NCBI GenBank assembly: GCA_014529385.2
Contig: CM043953.1
Span: 75,649,372 to 75,713,371 of the forward strand
Direction: 5' to 3'
Length of the DNA: 64,000 nt
From: Adiantum capillus-veneris
Taxonomy: Eukaryota > Streptophyta > Polypodiopsida > Polypodiales > Pteridaceae
Below are positions 20,264 to 31,840 of this stretch, in pieces. A model generated the notes under the pieces. It was given only the letters and a program-made list of their open reading frames with translations. It did not search any database and had not been told where the DNA came from. The position numbers and the translations under genes are program-made. Position 1 is the first letter of the stretch; every line of letters starts with the position of its first letter.

Positions 20264-21274
20264 TCATGGGCATTTGGATCTCCCCAACTCAGTCGCTCGG
20301 TCGATCAATGTGCCTCTGGTGTGAGGCGATAAGATCTGCTGTGGTAGTATCTCCTCTGGGTGTCCATTGTCTGCTCTAAAGAAGTCTGTGATGTGTCTCT
20401 GAGACTGTTTGGCCTCTCCTCTCATCAGGCTCTCTCTATGTCTACGCAGCTCGAGCAGAAACAAACCCAGGCATCTCTAATCCTTGTACCTCATGACTGT
20501 GGAGAGTGGTCCAAAGCCCTCTCTGAACAAGCAATGGAAGCGGCCTCGTATCTCAGGCTCTCTGTCACATAGGGGGCATGTCCTGGCCTCTGCTTGTACT
20601 CCACTGTATCTCCCAGTCTCGATCCGCAACTGGTGTGAAGATGCGCGTATCTGGCCAATAGCACACCGTATCCCATGAGACAAGTGGGTGCCCATGTATT
20701 TGGGCCTCGTCACAAAACCGTCCGCCGTAAGCTGGAGAAGATGCTCTCTGTAGAAAGCCATCTTCGTGCCCAGCGCTTGTGTTGGTTGTACCCATGTCCT
20801 CCTGGTGTCTAGCTGAGTCAGGTCCTGGCGAATGGGCCTGGTGATCTTGGACTGTGTAAGCATCAGGGAGGGTGCATCTAGTGAGTAGTGGAAGGGGGGC
20901 AATCTATCTATACTGAACCCATGCGTCTGGAACCATGATGTCATCTCCCCATACCAACATGCTGTATCTCCCTGCATGGCTAACTGTCGAGAGGACTCAA
21001 GTGCAAGGCGGGCGTATTTGTCTCTGGGAAGTTCCCACATGCGGTGTATAAAGGAGACAGATCTGGTGAGCGCCTCAACCACTAATGGGGGGGCAGCTAG
21101 CTCTGCTCGGATAATGGCACGTGGTACTGAAGCCTTGGCTCTAATGAGCCGCGAGATCATAGAGACCAAGGGCTTCTCCATGTCCCCCCACCCATCAATG
21201 CGACCTGTCCTCCCGTGATGATCCAATGAAGGCTCCCAGATCTCAGCTCCATAGAGCAATGTAGGAGCCACCAA
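20264..21274 (-). pseudogene. LINE1 ORF2 C-terminal region with zinc-finger remnant and PIP box
   Basis: The post-RT part of ORF2, in two frames (20477-21274 and 20264-20464). The first begins MVAPTLLYGAEIWEPS, the RT thumb/connection typical of LINEs. It ends near RTCPLCDREPEIRGRFHCLF, where a CCHC-like motif is shortened: LINE2 has CQLCHIEPKTELNHIRHC, so a deletion took the His. The second frame holds QRHITDFF at 20378-20401, a match to the PCNA-interacting consensus Q-x-x-I/L/M-x-x-F-F with the TD pair of high-affinity sites. The region is frameshifted here, so this copy is dead. Confidence 0.8.
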
Positions 21275-21390
21275 AGTGTCAAAGAGCCAGAGCTTCGTTC
21301 GAGGCTCCTAAAATTGAACCTGTGAACACATCCTCTCCAATCTACCCAATGCCGAATGGGCTCTGGTCAATCTAGTCTCTGCTGCTCTCC

Positions 21391-21995
21391 TTAGTGAAAA
21401 TGCTGGTCCACTAAAAACCACTCTGTATACTCCACTGTCTCCTGACCGTATGTGAATGCGGGCGCTGACCTCCTGATCCACTGTGGGGTGGTATTAAATA
21501 CCATGACCTTGGTTTTACCAAGGTTGACAGACAGACCACTTTCATGGGCAAACCTATGTAAAGCATCCAAGTGACGTTGCATCCCCTTCGGAGAGTCTGA
21601 GATCAACACAATATCATCAACATATAACAACAGTGGAATCCATGTCCCTGCCAGCGGTGCACCTCTATCCCCATCTCTCTCAATGTAGTCAGAAACCTCA
21701 TCCACAAACATACCAAATAGAGTAGGAGAAAGCGGACAACCCTGCTTCACCCTAATAGTGGAGTGAACCGGTGTAGATAGACTCTTTGAGGTGCGTACAT
21801 GCCCTATTCCTGATCTGTACAATGCCATGATCCCCCAAATGAGCTCTGTGGGTACTCTCACCTCCTGTAATCTGTGCATCAATACTGTGTCAAATGCTTT
21901 GTGGAACTCCACAAAGATACAATAGATCCGTCTCCCACGGGATCTGCCCTGCTCGATGATGGCCCTGAGTGTCTAGATATGGTCAAGAGTAGATG
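21391..21995 (-). pseudogene. LINE1 reverse transcriptase core
   Basis: It contains motif A (a frame change precedes EFHKAFDTVLMHRL), motif B (RVKQGCPLSPTLFGMFVDEV), motif C (LLLYVDDIVLIS) and the following block GLSVNLGKTKVMVFNTTP. The YVDD catalytic pair is intact. The N-terminal RT part is missing: at about 21995 the sequence jumps to the linker, whereas LINE2 has about 430 more bases here (44815-45235). Confidence 0.85.
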
Positions 21996-22642
21996 TAAAG
22001 ATGATGCGTATTGACCCCAAGTCTCTGTAGAGGTAATGGCGGGGGGGGGGGAAGACAACTCATGAAAGAGCTGTCATGCCTCGCGAGTCCTGACTCAAGA
22101 ACAGCTGGTAGAAACCTTGCTCTAGTCAAGCCAAAAATGCCCTCTTCTTCCGCTGCACTAGGCGTCGGAAGTCAATCTGTGACTGTCTTTGAGTGATGTC
22201 CCCCAAAAGCACTTCCCTCTGAAGTCTAGCTCTAGTCTGGCGGCATTCCTCATCATACCAGCTTTCTAAGGCATGCTCCCAGAACGGCGTTATGCTTAGG
22301 CTAGGTGTGTGGGTATGCCTCTACTGCTGCATCATATAATGTCTGTATCAGTATAGTAGTAAGCTCCTCCAAAGTTCGCCTTGGCTCCTCAGTGCATAGG
22401 CGTCTGTAGATCCCGTCTATGTATACAGAATCCGGTCTCCCGTGTGAAGGTGTAGCGAGTAGGGGCTGCTACACGTGGACTGTGTGCTACACTGAACTGG
22501 AAAGAGATGGTCACGACACAATAGTATGATCCACTACCACCCCTACAGGTCTGTGCCCAGCTATGAGATCTTGGATACTAGAGATAAGTCTTGGTTGTGC
22601 CATGACATAATCCACTGTGCTGGCTCCGTGTCTGTGTGGAAA

Positions 22643-23340
22643 TCATGTGAAACCTCCCGCATCGGGAGATCTTTGTAGGCCATTCAAGATGGCCAATCCA
22701 TGTGCAGTCCCCATGTCTATCAAGTGTTGTCCATACTCAATATGTTCCCCATCCTGTGATAGTCTAGATAGGCCCGTCTCTGCAACATCCAACTCTCTCA
22801 GCATCTCCTGTGAAGTATCATAAAATACTGTCTGATGATGGGCAATCCTAGCATTGAAGTCCCCTAGAATGATAATGTCACCATCTCTAGAGAATTCCCA
22901 TATGTCATCATCCAAAATAGAGAAGGGGGACTGTCCTCTGGGTGGTGCATATACTGACGTACTCGGGGGAAAGTAGCAAATAGCAATGTAAAGATATTTG
23001 CCAGTCTTTGCTCTCAATCTCACCCACATGTACCTAGCTTGCTCATCCCTGTGAGCTATATGTATCAATGGCTGCAACTCCTCCCTGGATAACACTGCCA
23101 CTCCTCCTGAGCCCCGCCCTCTGTGCTCTGATAGTGTCTCTTGTCTACAACCCTGCCCTCTGTGCTCTGATCGTGTTTCTTGTCTACAGGCTGTCTCCCA
23201 TCTGTATCCACTAATGTGAGGCATAGACTGCCCAGGGGCCTCATGTGTCTCAGAGTAGAAGATGATGTCTCTCCCACTAAAACTCTCCTCAAAAGCACCC
23301 ACATCAAGACGCATAGATCCCTTACAATTCCAGGTAGCAA
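22643..23340 (-). pseudogene. LINE1 apurinic-type endonuclease domain
   Basis: Reading from about 23340: VATWNCKGSMRLDVGAF (the N of the SWN block), DIIFYSETHE (catalytic Glu), GSGGVAVL, YLYIAICYFPPS, and DIIILGDFNARI (GDFN motif) near residue 170. There is an insertion by local duplication in CRQETRSEHRGQG/CRQETLSEHRGRG, from a 36-bp repeat at 23105-23190. The domain is open for 223 aa after the first Met; the C-terminal catalytic His block (S-x-x-D-H) is disrupted. It nicks target DNA for reverse transcription. Confidence 0.85.
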
Positions 23341-23410
23341 CTTTGAGTGTGGCCCCATAGGTCTCACACCATCATGTGGAGCGTGGTTCCAATATCACCA
23401 CTCTTCCATC

Positions 23411-23612
23411 TCAGTAAAAAGCAATCTTACCTTTTTCCCTTGCCGCTCTAATCTCTGGCATTACCTCTTGCATATGGGCGACCTGTGAGAGGGTAAGGTC
23501 ATCCCCAAGAAAGATGCCCGTCTTCTTAAGAGTTGGTCTCTTCTTCAAAAAGGCCTCCTTCGCTTCCATGGAGGGAAAACGAAGGATAAGTGCCCTTTCT
23601 TTCGAGGTTTCC
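23411..23612 (-). pseudogene. LINE1 ORF1 C-terminal domain (continued from 39026)
   Basis: It encodes ERALILRFPSMEAKEAFLKK, then GIFLGDDLTLSQVAHMQE and REKGKIAFY. This resembles the C-terminal nucleic-acid-binding domain of LINE-type ORF1 proteins (a conserved DLT-x-x-Q block, then KGK-x-x-F/Y). The frame is closed just before the endonuclease. Across the insertion at 23612/39026 the reading frame rejoins upstream ORF1 sequence. Confidence 0.65.
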
Positions 23613-25309
23613 TGAAACCGGCCCGTGGGGCGGTTGTCGTTGGCTTTCACCTGAAATTCCTTACTTTAGACACACACGCAGAGCACTTTGCAAAGAGAAC
23701 CTGCGACGGGGATTAACACTTGAATACACACACGGCTCGGAAGCTAGAATGCCCCGAGCAGACGCCGACAACCTGTAGGCCCCAAAATTGGCGCCCCTTT
23801 CGGTATTTCTTTATTCTTTAGGAGGGTAAATTACAAAGAAGAGTCATGAGAATCCTTCACCTGTATCTAGCTAGATACCATCTGATTTGGCCAAATTTTG
23901 GCAGCATAACAACCCCAACACTTGCGCGAAACCAATTCCCCTGCTAGAAATCACTTCTATTGCGAATACCCTCTAATTCCTGCCCAAAAACAGTAAATTC
24001 AGCACTCTGTATTTACTGGTTTTTGCCCTGTTTTCAGCCCCAAACAGTCCCCTAACTGTCCTTTGCCAGTGGGGCACGATTCCCGAGGGTTCTGACGTCC
24101 GTATGGCTGAAAAACAATCAATTTTTTGGGCATACACAGCGCTGAATTTGCACCTGTATGGTGAGGTTATGACCCTCACCGGTGCCTGCTTTAGAGTAGC
24201 AGCTAGCTACCCGTGTTCCTTCTCAAGGAGGCTCTTGCCTCAGCACAAAAGCATGAATCCACACAGCTGTACATCAATCAAATGAAGAGCCCTCTTGTGG
24301 GGCATCACATAACTGCACGTAGAGGAGAGAGAGAGCAGTGTGTAGCGTGCAGGGCATCACTCCTAGCACATGAGAGGGAAAGAAAGCACTCCATAGCTCT
24401 TAACCTGTGACCAGTTTCTCAATGAAGTATCCCCCCAAGCATAAATCGAGTGCCCCCTCTTTTGCCCTTGACCTGTAATGCATCTGTGAACAAATAGATG
24501 CAAAAGGGGAAGATTTCCATGGCTGCCAAAACCTGCGTATCGCTGAAAACGCAGCAAAACAGCCCTGTAAACACGCATATGATGCCTTCCAATGCTGAAA
24601 ATGAGCTCCTTGGTCCTAGATAAAGTCATGGGAAGCTCAAAAATGGAGAGAAATGGATGTAAATCACAGTTATCAGCCTCCAGAACTGCTCCAAAGAGTC
24701 AATTACGAGTTCTGTTTTCCCAAACTTGGTAAATTGACCAAGAAGTGCCAGTTGGCACTCATACATGCAATTTCCCCACATTGGGCTTCCTGCTTAAAAA
24801 TCTCTCAACTGGTGCATCAGTTGACTTTGTAGCAGAGTAATAAAATGTTCCCCTTGTCATTCTGAAGGTAATGACGCGAACACATTTCATGGCCCAAAAT
24901 AGCAGTTCCCTAATTTTTACGAGATGCTTTCGCTGGGCTCCCATTGGTCATCTGACCATCTATCCTCATTGGGACCGCATCCAAAAGTGCAATGTGGCCC
25001 AACTGTCGGATACTTTCTGTTGGTGATCCCACCTTGACTTTATGCCTTTATTGAGTTCACTTCCTAGTATCCACCAACTTGCTAAGTGCGACGGGGGGAC
25101 CTACATGATCTTGAACTGAGCCTAGACATCCTTTTACTTTACAAGTTCCAATGCGGACCAACTTTCCGTCTGCAGGTGAAACTACCATTCACATTGGCCA
25201 TACAATGTCCGACCATTTGCAACTTCAAAAAGAGGGTCTCAAAAATTAAACAAAATTTATTGGAAAGAAACCAACAACGAAGGTTAGCAGTTGCCACGTC
25301 CTCGTGACA
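23613..25309 (-). repeat. 3' LTR of outer chromovirus
   Basis: In element orientation, TGTCACGAGGACGTGG at 25309 through GGCCGGTTTCA at 23613. It is about 215 bp longer than the LTR of the young element because of a segment at about 24400-24760 that the young LTR lacks. It contains the AATAAAGAAATACCGAAAGG cassette near 23800. Confidence 0.9.
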
Positions 25310-26182
25310 TACCCCCCTCTGGAAATCGCAAATGTCCTCGATTTCATACCATAAATACATGCCACTGATGATCTTGTGTTGTTAGCACTCTTTTATCTTC
25401 GCATGTATCGGCAAGAAAGGGTTATAACACATAGATACAAATGACTTAATGAGACCTTCATACTTTTGTCATTTCCATCTATTACACTGAATTCATATGT
25501 ACATTTGATGTGCTAGCCCTATCATTACCCCTCCTTTACACATGTTGGGTTGGGGCATAAGTAGGCTATAACCCAAAGGCCTCAAGCTAAAGCTGCAATA
25601 CATTTGGTGACTCTCACAGTTTCTGCTCTTCCATCCACTTTCCATCCATAGGTGGATAGTTCTTGAACTTCACCACGTAGCATCTTGCAACGTGTCCCTT
25701 AACTTTTTACCTGTGCAAAAGGCTCTTGCCTCCGCAAACAAGCATAATTCCACAACATTGTGACATACCACCCATGACCAAGTAAGCTCAAATTTCAAGA
25801 TGATTTAACTATGCGTCAAAGAATCCAAGCAATCGCCTCAGAGAATCAGCAAGCAGCGTGTCACCTGGCAAACCCACATTACTCCCGCATGAGATCTAGT
25901 GGCCAATCTACTACCGTGAGACCTCTCCCTATCTCATCTTGGTTCATACTTGCAAACTCTAAAAACGCAGCAAAAAATCAGCCCTAATTTGATCACTTTT
26001 TGGTAGGGGGAACATGTGGAAATTCCCGTTTGTCTAGTGAAGAGGAACCCTCTTCCATAATGCCCTTACATTTGTTGGCCACAGTATAATCCAGCGTTCC
26101 TGTACTCTGTGCCTTTACCCAAAGCAACCGAGGCTCACTCTTTGAGGAAAAAATGATTCAAATCCCGGCAATGGAACCATGA
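25310..26182 (-). pseudogene. Internal remnant of outer chromovirus (chromodomain and gag leader)
   Basis: 25310-25720 matches 27764-28160 of the young element: the polypurine tract, 3' untranslated part and the chromodomain end of integrase. 26030-26182 matches 33048-33185: gag start, leader and the primer-binding site ATCCCGGCAATGGAACCA. Everything between (gag, protease, RT, RNase H and most of integrase) is deleted, and 25720-26020 holds unassigned sequence. Confidence 0.8.
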
Positions 26183-26280
26183 AACCGGCCCGTGGGGCGG
26201 TAGTCGTTGGCTTTCACCCGAAATTCTTTACTTGAGACACACACACAGAGCACTTTGCAAAGAGAGCCTGCGACGGGGAT
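26183..26280 (-). repeat. 5' LTR of outer chromovirus, inner piece
   Basis: Starts TGAAACCGGCCCGTGGGG next to the primer-binding site and stops at GCGACGGGGAT, where the young chromovirus inserted. The LTR continues at 34667 (ATTAACACTTG). The uninterrupted order is visible in 23613-25309 (GACGGGGATTAACACTTG). Confidence 0.9.
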
Positions 26281-26282
26281 TA

Positions 26283-27763
26283 TGAAACCGGCCCGTAGGG
26301 CGGTAGGCGTTGGCTTTCACCCGAAATTCTTTACTTTAAACACACACACAGAGCACTTTGCAAAGAGAACCTGCGACGGGAGTTAACACTTGAATACACA
26401 CACGGCTCGGAAGCTAGAATGCTCCGAGCAGACGCCGACAACCTGTAGGCCCCAAAATTGGCGCCCCTTTCGGTATTTCTTTATTCTTTAGGAGGGTAAA
26501 TTACAAGGTAAGGTCCTGGGAATCCTTCACGTGTATCCACCTAGATACCATTTGATTTGGCCAAATTTCGGCAGCATAATAGCCCCAAAACTTGCGCGAA
26601 ACCAATTCCCCTGCTGGAACTCGCTTGCACTGTCGTATACCCTCTGATTCCTGTCCAAAAACAGTAAATTCAGCACGCTGTATTTACTGGTTTTTGCCCT
26701 GTTTTCAGCCCCAAACAGTCCCCTAACTGTCCTTTGCCAGTGGGGCACGATTCCCAATGATCCTGGCGTCCGTATGGCTGAAAAACAGTCAAATTACAGC
26801 GCATACACAGCGCTGATTTTGCACCTGTACGGTGAGGTTATGACCCTCACCAGTGCCTGCTTTGGAGCAGCAGTTAGCTACCCCTGTTCCTGCTCAAGGA
26901 GGCTCTTGCCTCAGCACAAAAGCATGAACCCACACAACTGTACATCAATCAAATGAGTAGCCCTCTTGTGGGGCATCACATAACTGCACGTAGGGGAGAA
27001 AGAGAGCAGTATGTAGCGTGCGGGGCATCACTCCCGTCACCATACTGTACATAGAGGGCAAGGTAAGCATTCCATAGCTTCTGTACCTGTTGCAATCCGC
27101 CTGTGGCTGAAAATGGCGCCCCCTTTGATGATGTGCAGCTCGTTTTTGCCTCCCAGAGTGGCAGAATCGCTCACAAGCTGACACGTCGCCCAGTTTCCGA
27201 GTTTGGGCTTTCCCTGCTAAAAATATCTCAACTGGTGCGTCAGTTGACTTCGCGGCAGAGTTGTAAAGTGTTCCCCTAGTCATACCGAAGGTAATGACGC
27301 GAACACATTTCGTGGCCCAAAATAGCAGTTCCCTAAATTTTAGGAGATGCTTCCGTTGGGCTCCCACTGGTCTTCTGACCATCTATCCTCATTGGGACCG
27401 CATCCAAAAATGCAATGTGGCCCAACTGTCGGATACTTTTTGTTGGTAGTCCCACCTTGACTTTACGCCTTAATTGAGTTCACTTCCTAGTATCCACCAA
27501 CTTGCTAAGTGCGACGGGGGGACCTATATGATCTTGCTCTGAGCCTAGACATCCTCTTACCATACGAATTCCAGTGCCGACCACTTCCCGTCTGCGGGTG
27601 AATCTACCGTTCACATTGGCCATACAATGTCCGACCGTTTGCTACTTCAAAAAGAGGGTCTCAAAATAAATAAAATAAACCCCATTGGAAAGAAACCAAC
27701 AACCAAGGTTAGCAGTTGCCACATCTCTGTGACATGGTTAATAACTGCCACGTCCTCGTGACA
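26283..27763 (-). repeat. 3' LTR of young chromovirus (1481 bp)
   Basis: TGTCACGAGGACGTGGCAG at 27763 to GGCCGGTTTCA at 26283 in element orientation. A polypurine tract (AAGAGGGGGGTA on the - strand) occupies about 27764-27775. It pairs with 33186-34666 at a constant offset of 6,903 bases. Confidence 0.95.
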
Positions 27764-27933
27764 TACCCCCCTCTTGAAATCGCAAACGTCCTCGATTGCA
27801 TACCATAAATACACGCCACTGATGATCTTGTGCTATCAACACTCTTTTATCATCGCATGTATCCGCAAGAAAGGTCGTAACATACATAGATACAAATGAC
27901 TTAATGAGGCCTTCATACTTTTGCCATTTCCAT

Positions 27934-29211
27934 CTATGGCACTGAATTCATATGTACATTCGATGTACTAGCTCTATCATTACCCCTCCTTTGCACACGT
28001 TGGGTTGGGGCATAAGTAGGCTGTAACCCAAAGGCTTCAAGGTAAAGCTGCAATACATTTGGTGACTCTGACAGTTCATGCTCTTCCATCCACTTTGCAT
28101 CCATAGGCGGATAGTTCTTGAACTTCACCAAATAGCGTCTTGCAACTTGTCCTTTAACTTTTCTGTCCTTATGTGCCAAAACTTGCTCAGGTACCAGGAT
28201 CTCATCAAGTTCCTCAACTTCTGGCTGATCCTCAACTGGCATATCTTCTGGCACATCACCCACGAAGGGTCTTAGAAGACTCACGTGAAACGCATTATGA
28301 ATCTTCCACGCATCAAGCAATTTCAGCCTGTAAGCCACATCGCTGATCTTGTCAAGCACTTGAAAAGGCCCATAGTAACGCATGCTGAGCTTAGGAAACA
28401 GCCGTTCCTTACCCTTCATCTTCTTTAACCTTGCCTTTTCGAACCTTAAAAGAACCCAATCACCAGGTGATAGTAGCAATTCACGACGGTGACGATCAGT
28501 AGCCTTTTTTTGTTTTGCCTGAGTCTTCTCCAAGGCAACTTTAATCTTCTTATACATCTCATCCATGTTCTCAACATATCGATCTGCCTCAAAGATCTTG
28601 TCCTTTGTATGCAAAATGGGAGGAACCTTTTTGCCGCCTTCAACAATTTCAAAAGGTGCTTTGCCAGTAGACGAATGCACCGTATTATTGTACGCATACT
28701 CAAGCATAGGAAAATACTGTTCCCATTTGCCCTTATTATCTGACACATAGCATTTCAGCAGATCTAAGACAGTAGAATTGGCCTCTTCTGACTGTCCATC
28801 AGTTTGTGGATGAAACGAAGACGAGAACTTGAGCGTAGTACCGATGTTCTCAAACAATCCTCTCCAGAACAAACTGGTCATGCGAGGATCACGATCACTG
28901 ATAATCAATTGTGGCATACCATGGTACTTAAACACATTGTACATGAACAAGCGTGCCATCTGATCAGATTTTATCTTCTTCCTGACAGGGATAAAATGGG
29001 CCTGCTTGCTGAACCTGCAGATAATGGTCCATATACCATCATTCCCTGTTGGCGTCCTTGGAAGATCAAAGATAAAGTCCATAGCAATGCTTTCCCATGG
29101 CTTATCCGGAATCGGCAGTGGTTGTAACAACCCTGGTGCCTTTTGCCTGTCAAACTTGACCTTTTGGCAAACTATGCATGCTCGCACAAAGGCATCCACA
29201 TCTCTCCTCAA
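27934..29211 (-). CDS. Chromovirus integrase with C-terminal chromodomain (425 aa)
   Basis: It inserts element cDNA into chromatin. From the N-terminus: the end of the HHCC zinc domain (RACIVCQK), then the catalytic core with Asp in SIAMDFIFDLP, Asp in IISDRDPRM and Glu in DGQSEEANSTV (spacing of the D-D-35-E class). The GPY/F-like block follows (RYYGPFQVLDKISDVAYRL). The chromodomain at residues about 333-395 has EILVPEQ, ARRYLVKFKNYP and KWMEEHEL; it would direct integration to histone-marked chromatin. The frame is open, but an in-frame TAA at 29275-29277 upstream cuts it from RNase H, so it would not be made from the polyprotein without readthrough. Confidence 0.92.
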   Translation of the reverse strand: MRRDVDAFVRACIVCQKVKFDRQKAPGLLQPLPIPDKPWESIAMDFIFDLPRTPTGNDGIWTIICRFSKQAHFIPVRKKIKSDQMARLFMYNVFKYHGMPQLIISDRDPRMTSLFWRGLFENIGTTLKFSSSFHPQTDGQSEEANSTVLDLLKCYVSDNKGKWEQYFPMLEYAYNNTVHSSTGKAPFEIVEGGKKVPPILHTKDKIFEADRYVENMDEMYKKIKVALEKTQAKQKKATDRHRRELLLSPGDWVLLRFEKARLKKMKGKERLFPKLSMRYYGPFQVLDKISDVAYRLKLLDAWKIHNAFHVSLLRPFVGDVPEDMPVEDQPEVEELDEILVPEQVLAHKDRKVKGQVARRYLVKFKNYPPMDAKWMEEHELSESPNVLQLYLEAFGLQPTYAPTQRVQRRGNDRASTSNVHMNSVP

Positions 29212-29274
29212 GGTAGGCCAATAGAAGAATGTCTCTACCGCCTTAACTGTCGCATCAATGCCACGATGCCCTGC

Positions 29275-30165
29275 TTACGGTGGGACATGACTCTCTTCCA
29301 TGACCTTATGTCGCAGTGGCCTAGTGACACAAAGTCTGCCATGCATCATCATAAAACCGTCTCTGAGGAGGTAGTGCTCGTGATGTTGCCCCTCTTGTAA
29401 CTGTTCAAAGATCCTTGCAAAATCTTCATCAGCAGTATACTGTTCCTTCATGTCATCTAACTCATGATGATAAGGAATTGACACAGCTGAAATTTGTGGC
29501 TTTCTTGATAACGCATCAGCCACAACATTCTTCTTGCCTTCCACATGCATAATCTGGAAGTGGAACATGGAAAGAATGTTTGCCCATCGCATATGCTTTT
29601 CGGATAACTTTGACTGTGTCAAGAAGTATCGCAAGGTCTGATGATCTGTTTGGACAACAAAATCAGCACCTAAGAGGTAGTGCTTCCAGCTAGAAAGCGC
29701 ATGAATCACGGCCAAGAGTTCTTTCTCATAGACTTGCATAGTCCTCTCTGGCCCTTGCAAAATTCGGCTTTCATATGCTACTACCCGTCCATCTTGCATT
29801 AGCACTGCTCCGATGCTACTGCCACACGCGTCACATTGGACCACAAATGACTTCCTGAGATCTGGCAAAACAATAACTGGATCTGAAGTCAACTTTTCCT
29901 TTAAGAGACTAAAAGCTGAAATCTCTTTTTGGGTCCATCTGAAAGTGACCTCTTTCTTTTGCAATGCGTGAAGAGGCGATGCTATCTCTGCAAAATTTCT
30001 GATAAACCTTCTATAGTAGGAACACAATCCCAAGAAGCTTCTGACATCGTGCACAGTCTTCAAGTCTGGCCATGTCTTGATAGCTTCGACCTTTGCGGGA
30101 TCCATTCTAACACCATCCTTTGAGACTATGTAGTAACCTGTGACTGCGCAGCTCTTCGAACACAA
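29275..30165 (-). pseudogene. Chromovirus RT thumb, RNase H and integrase N-terminus
   Basis: It begins with [19 protein letters not shown] (RT thumb/connection), then RSFLGLCSYYRRFI. RNase H follows, with VVQCDACGSSIGAVLMQDG (first Asp), YEKELLAVIHALSSWKHYL (Glu), FVVQTDHQTLRYFL (Asp) and NVVADALSRKP. It ends at TAA 29275-29277 inside the integrase N-terminal zinc domain, where the next residues read AGHRGIDATVKAV. A frame change and a deletion of about 60 nt separate it from the upstream RT. Confidence 0.88.
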
Positions 30166-31840
30166 TGGTCAAGTGACGCCTATGCTCCTCTTCATTCTTC
30201 GAATACACAATCATGTCATCGAAGAATGTTCCAACAAACTGTTGATGCGAGCGGAAAATCCGGTCCATCATTCTGTTGAACGTGGCAGGAGCATTCGTTA
30301 GCCCAAACGGCATCACTAGAAACTCATAAAGACCAAATGTCGTTCTAAACGCAGTCTTGTGCACATCCTCTGGGCTTATACGAATCTGATGGTACCCACT
30401 CTTCAGGTCTATCCTGCTGAAAATTGCAGCACCCTCTAAACGATCGAGAATATCATCAATGCGAGGAATAGGAAACCTATTCTTGATGGTATTCTTATTC
30501 AACGCACGGTAATCAATACACATGCGCCATGAGCCATCCTTCTTCTGCACTAGGAGCACTGGGGAGCAAAAGGGTGAAGAACTAGGCTGAATCAGCCCCT
30601 TCTCTAATAACTCCTCAACCTGGCCCATAATCTCTTTCTGTTGCGCCGCACTAACGCTGTAGGGAGGTCTATTTGGTGGGCTACACCCTGGCACCAAATC
30701 TATCCGATGGTCCTCAGGTCTCTCTGGCGGCAATTGCGACGGTAATGAATCAGAAAAACAGTCACTAAACTTTTGCAAAAATGCTGACCTTTCTTTATCT
30801 AACACAGATAAATTTGACTGATCCTTATCTGAGACATCACGTGCAAAAATCAAGTACACAGAAAGATGATTCTTTATTACAGAAGTGATAGCAGAAGCAG
30901 ATACAATAGGGACTGACTCTCCTTTAAGCTTTACATCCAAGATGTGAGTTTTGTCCCTATGCTGTACAGTGATCTTTTTGTTGTAGGCATCCAAGACTCC
31001 ATGCACTCGGAACATCCACGGGATCCCCAACAAGGCGTCACAACCTTCCAGCGGCATGATGTAAAACTCTTCAGTGTCCACATACGACTGAATATGCAGA
31101 CGCAGTTTTCCAATGATGGGAGTAACACACTCTGAGTGGCCAGGACATGCCAACCCTGCCTCTGCTGTGTACCCCATCTCTTCAGCTTTGATGCCGAGCT
31201 TCATAGCTAACTCTGGTGAGATAAAGTTGGCTTTGGCACCTGGATCAAAGAAGATGAGTGCCGTCTGATCCCTAACTTTACCCCATGCCCTGCATAACTC
31301 ACTGGCATCTGTGCTGGGCCTGTCACCCACCATGTCTGGCACTAAACCTGCCGTGGGTTTTGGCTTCTTGCCTTTCTGGTCTTCTTTATCCTTTGAGTCA
31401 GCTGGCCTTTTCCTTTGTGGACAATTTATAGAAATATGACCAGGCTGCTCGCATATAAAGCATTTGTTCTCAGCCATTAGGACCTTCTTTTCCTCGAGCG
31501 ACTTGCGCACAAAAGGCTTCCTTTTCTGTTTCTTTGCCTGCGCTCCAGAAGTCCCAGCTGAATCCTTATCTTTGGTGGCCTGTTCAGACCCCTGTGACGC
31601 ATCAGGAGCCGTTTTCACAAAGGGCTTCTTCGCTGAATTTTTCTTTTGCTGCCCTCCTTTATCACTGCTCGGAAATCCACTGTCCTCTCCTTTTAACAGG
31701 GCAAGACCAGTGTTCGCAACTTCCATAAGCTGAGTAAGGGTAGCCACTCTATTCTTTGTACAGTAATCGCGAAGCCCTTTAGGCAGCCCACAACAATACT
31801 TCTCTATCTGCTCTGTCAATGGCACAAATCTGTAGGTCAC
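30107..31840 (-). pseudogene. pol: Chromovirus capsid end, zinc knuckle, protease and RT (577 codons)
   Basis: Domains in order: end of the gag capsid ([18 protein letters not shown]); a Lys-rich linker; CCHC knuckle at residues about 128-141 ([14 protein letters not shown]); protease with active site [16 protein letters not shown] (Asp-Pro-Gly) and DALLGIPWM; then RT with [51 protein letters not shown] and [14 protein letters not shown]. The catalytic pair is intact (FFDD). It ends prematurely after EELRSH because of a deletion and frameshift. Its 5' end overlaps the gag stop (31837-31839) in the -1 frame. Confidence 0.9.

Larger units (their letters stand above)
19893..23612 (-). mobile_element. 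LINE1, 3' portion (ORF1 C-term, endonuclease, RT, tail)
   Basis: A - strand LINE inside the FKBP intron. Its order is ORF1 C-terminal domain (23612-23411), endonuclease (about 23340-22643), linker, RT (21990-21391), post-RT region (21274-20264) and a (GA)n tract (19893-19971) that is a (TC)n tail on the LINE strand. It is interrupted at 23612 by an LTR element with target duplication TTTCC; ORF1 continues at 39026. LINE2 is a diverged copy. An internal deletion of about 430 bp removes the start of RT. Confidence 0.9.
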
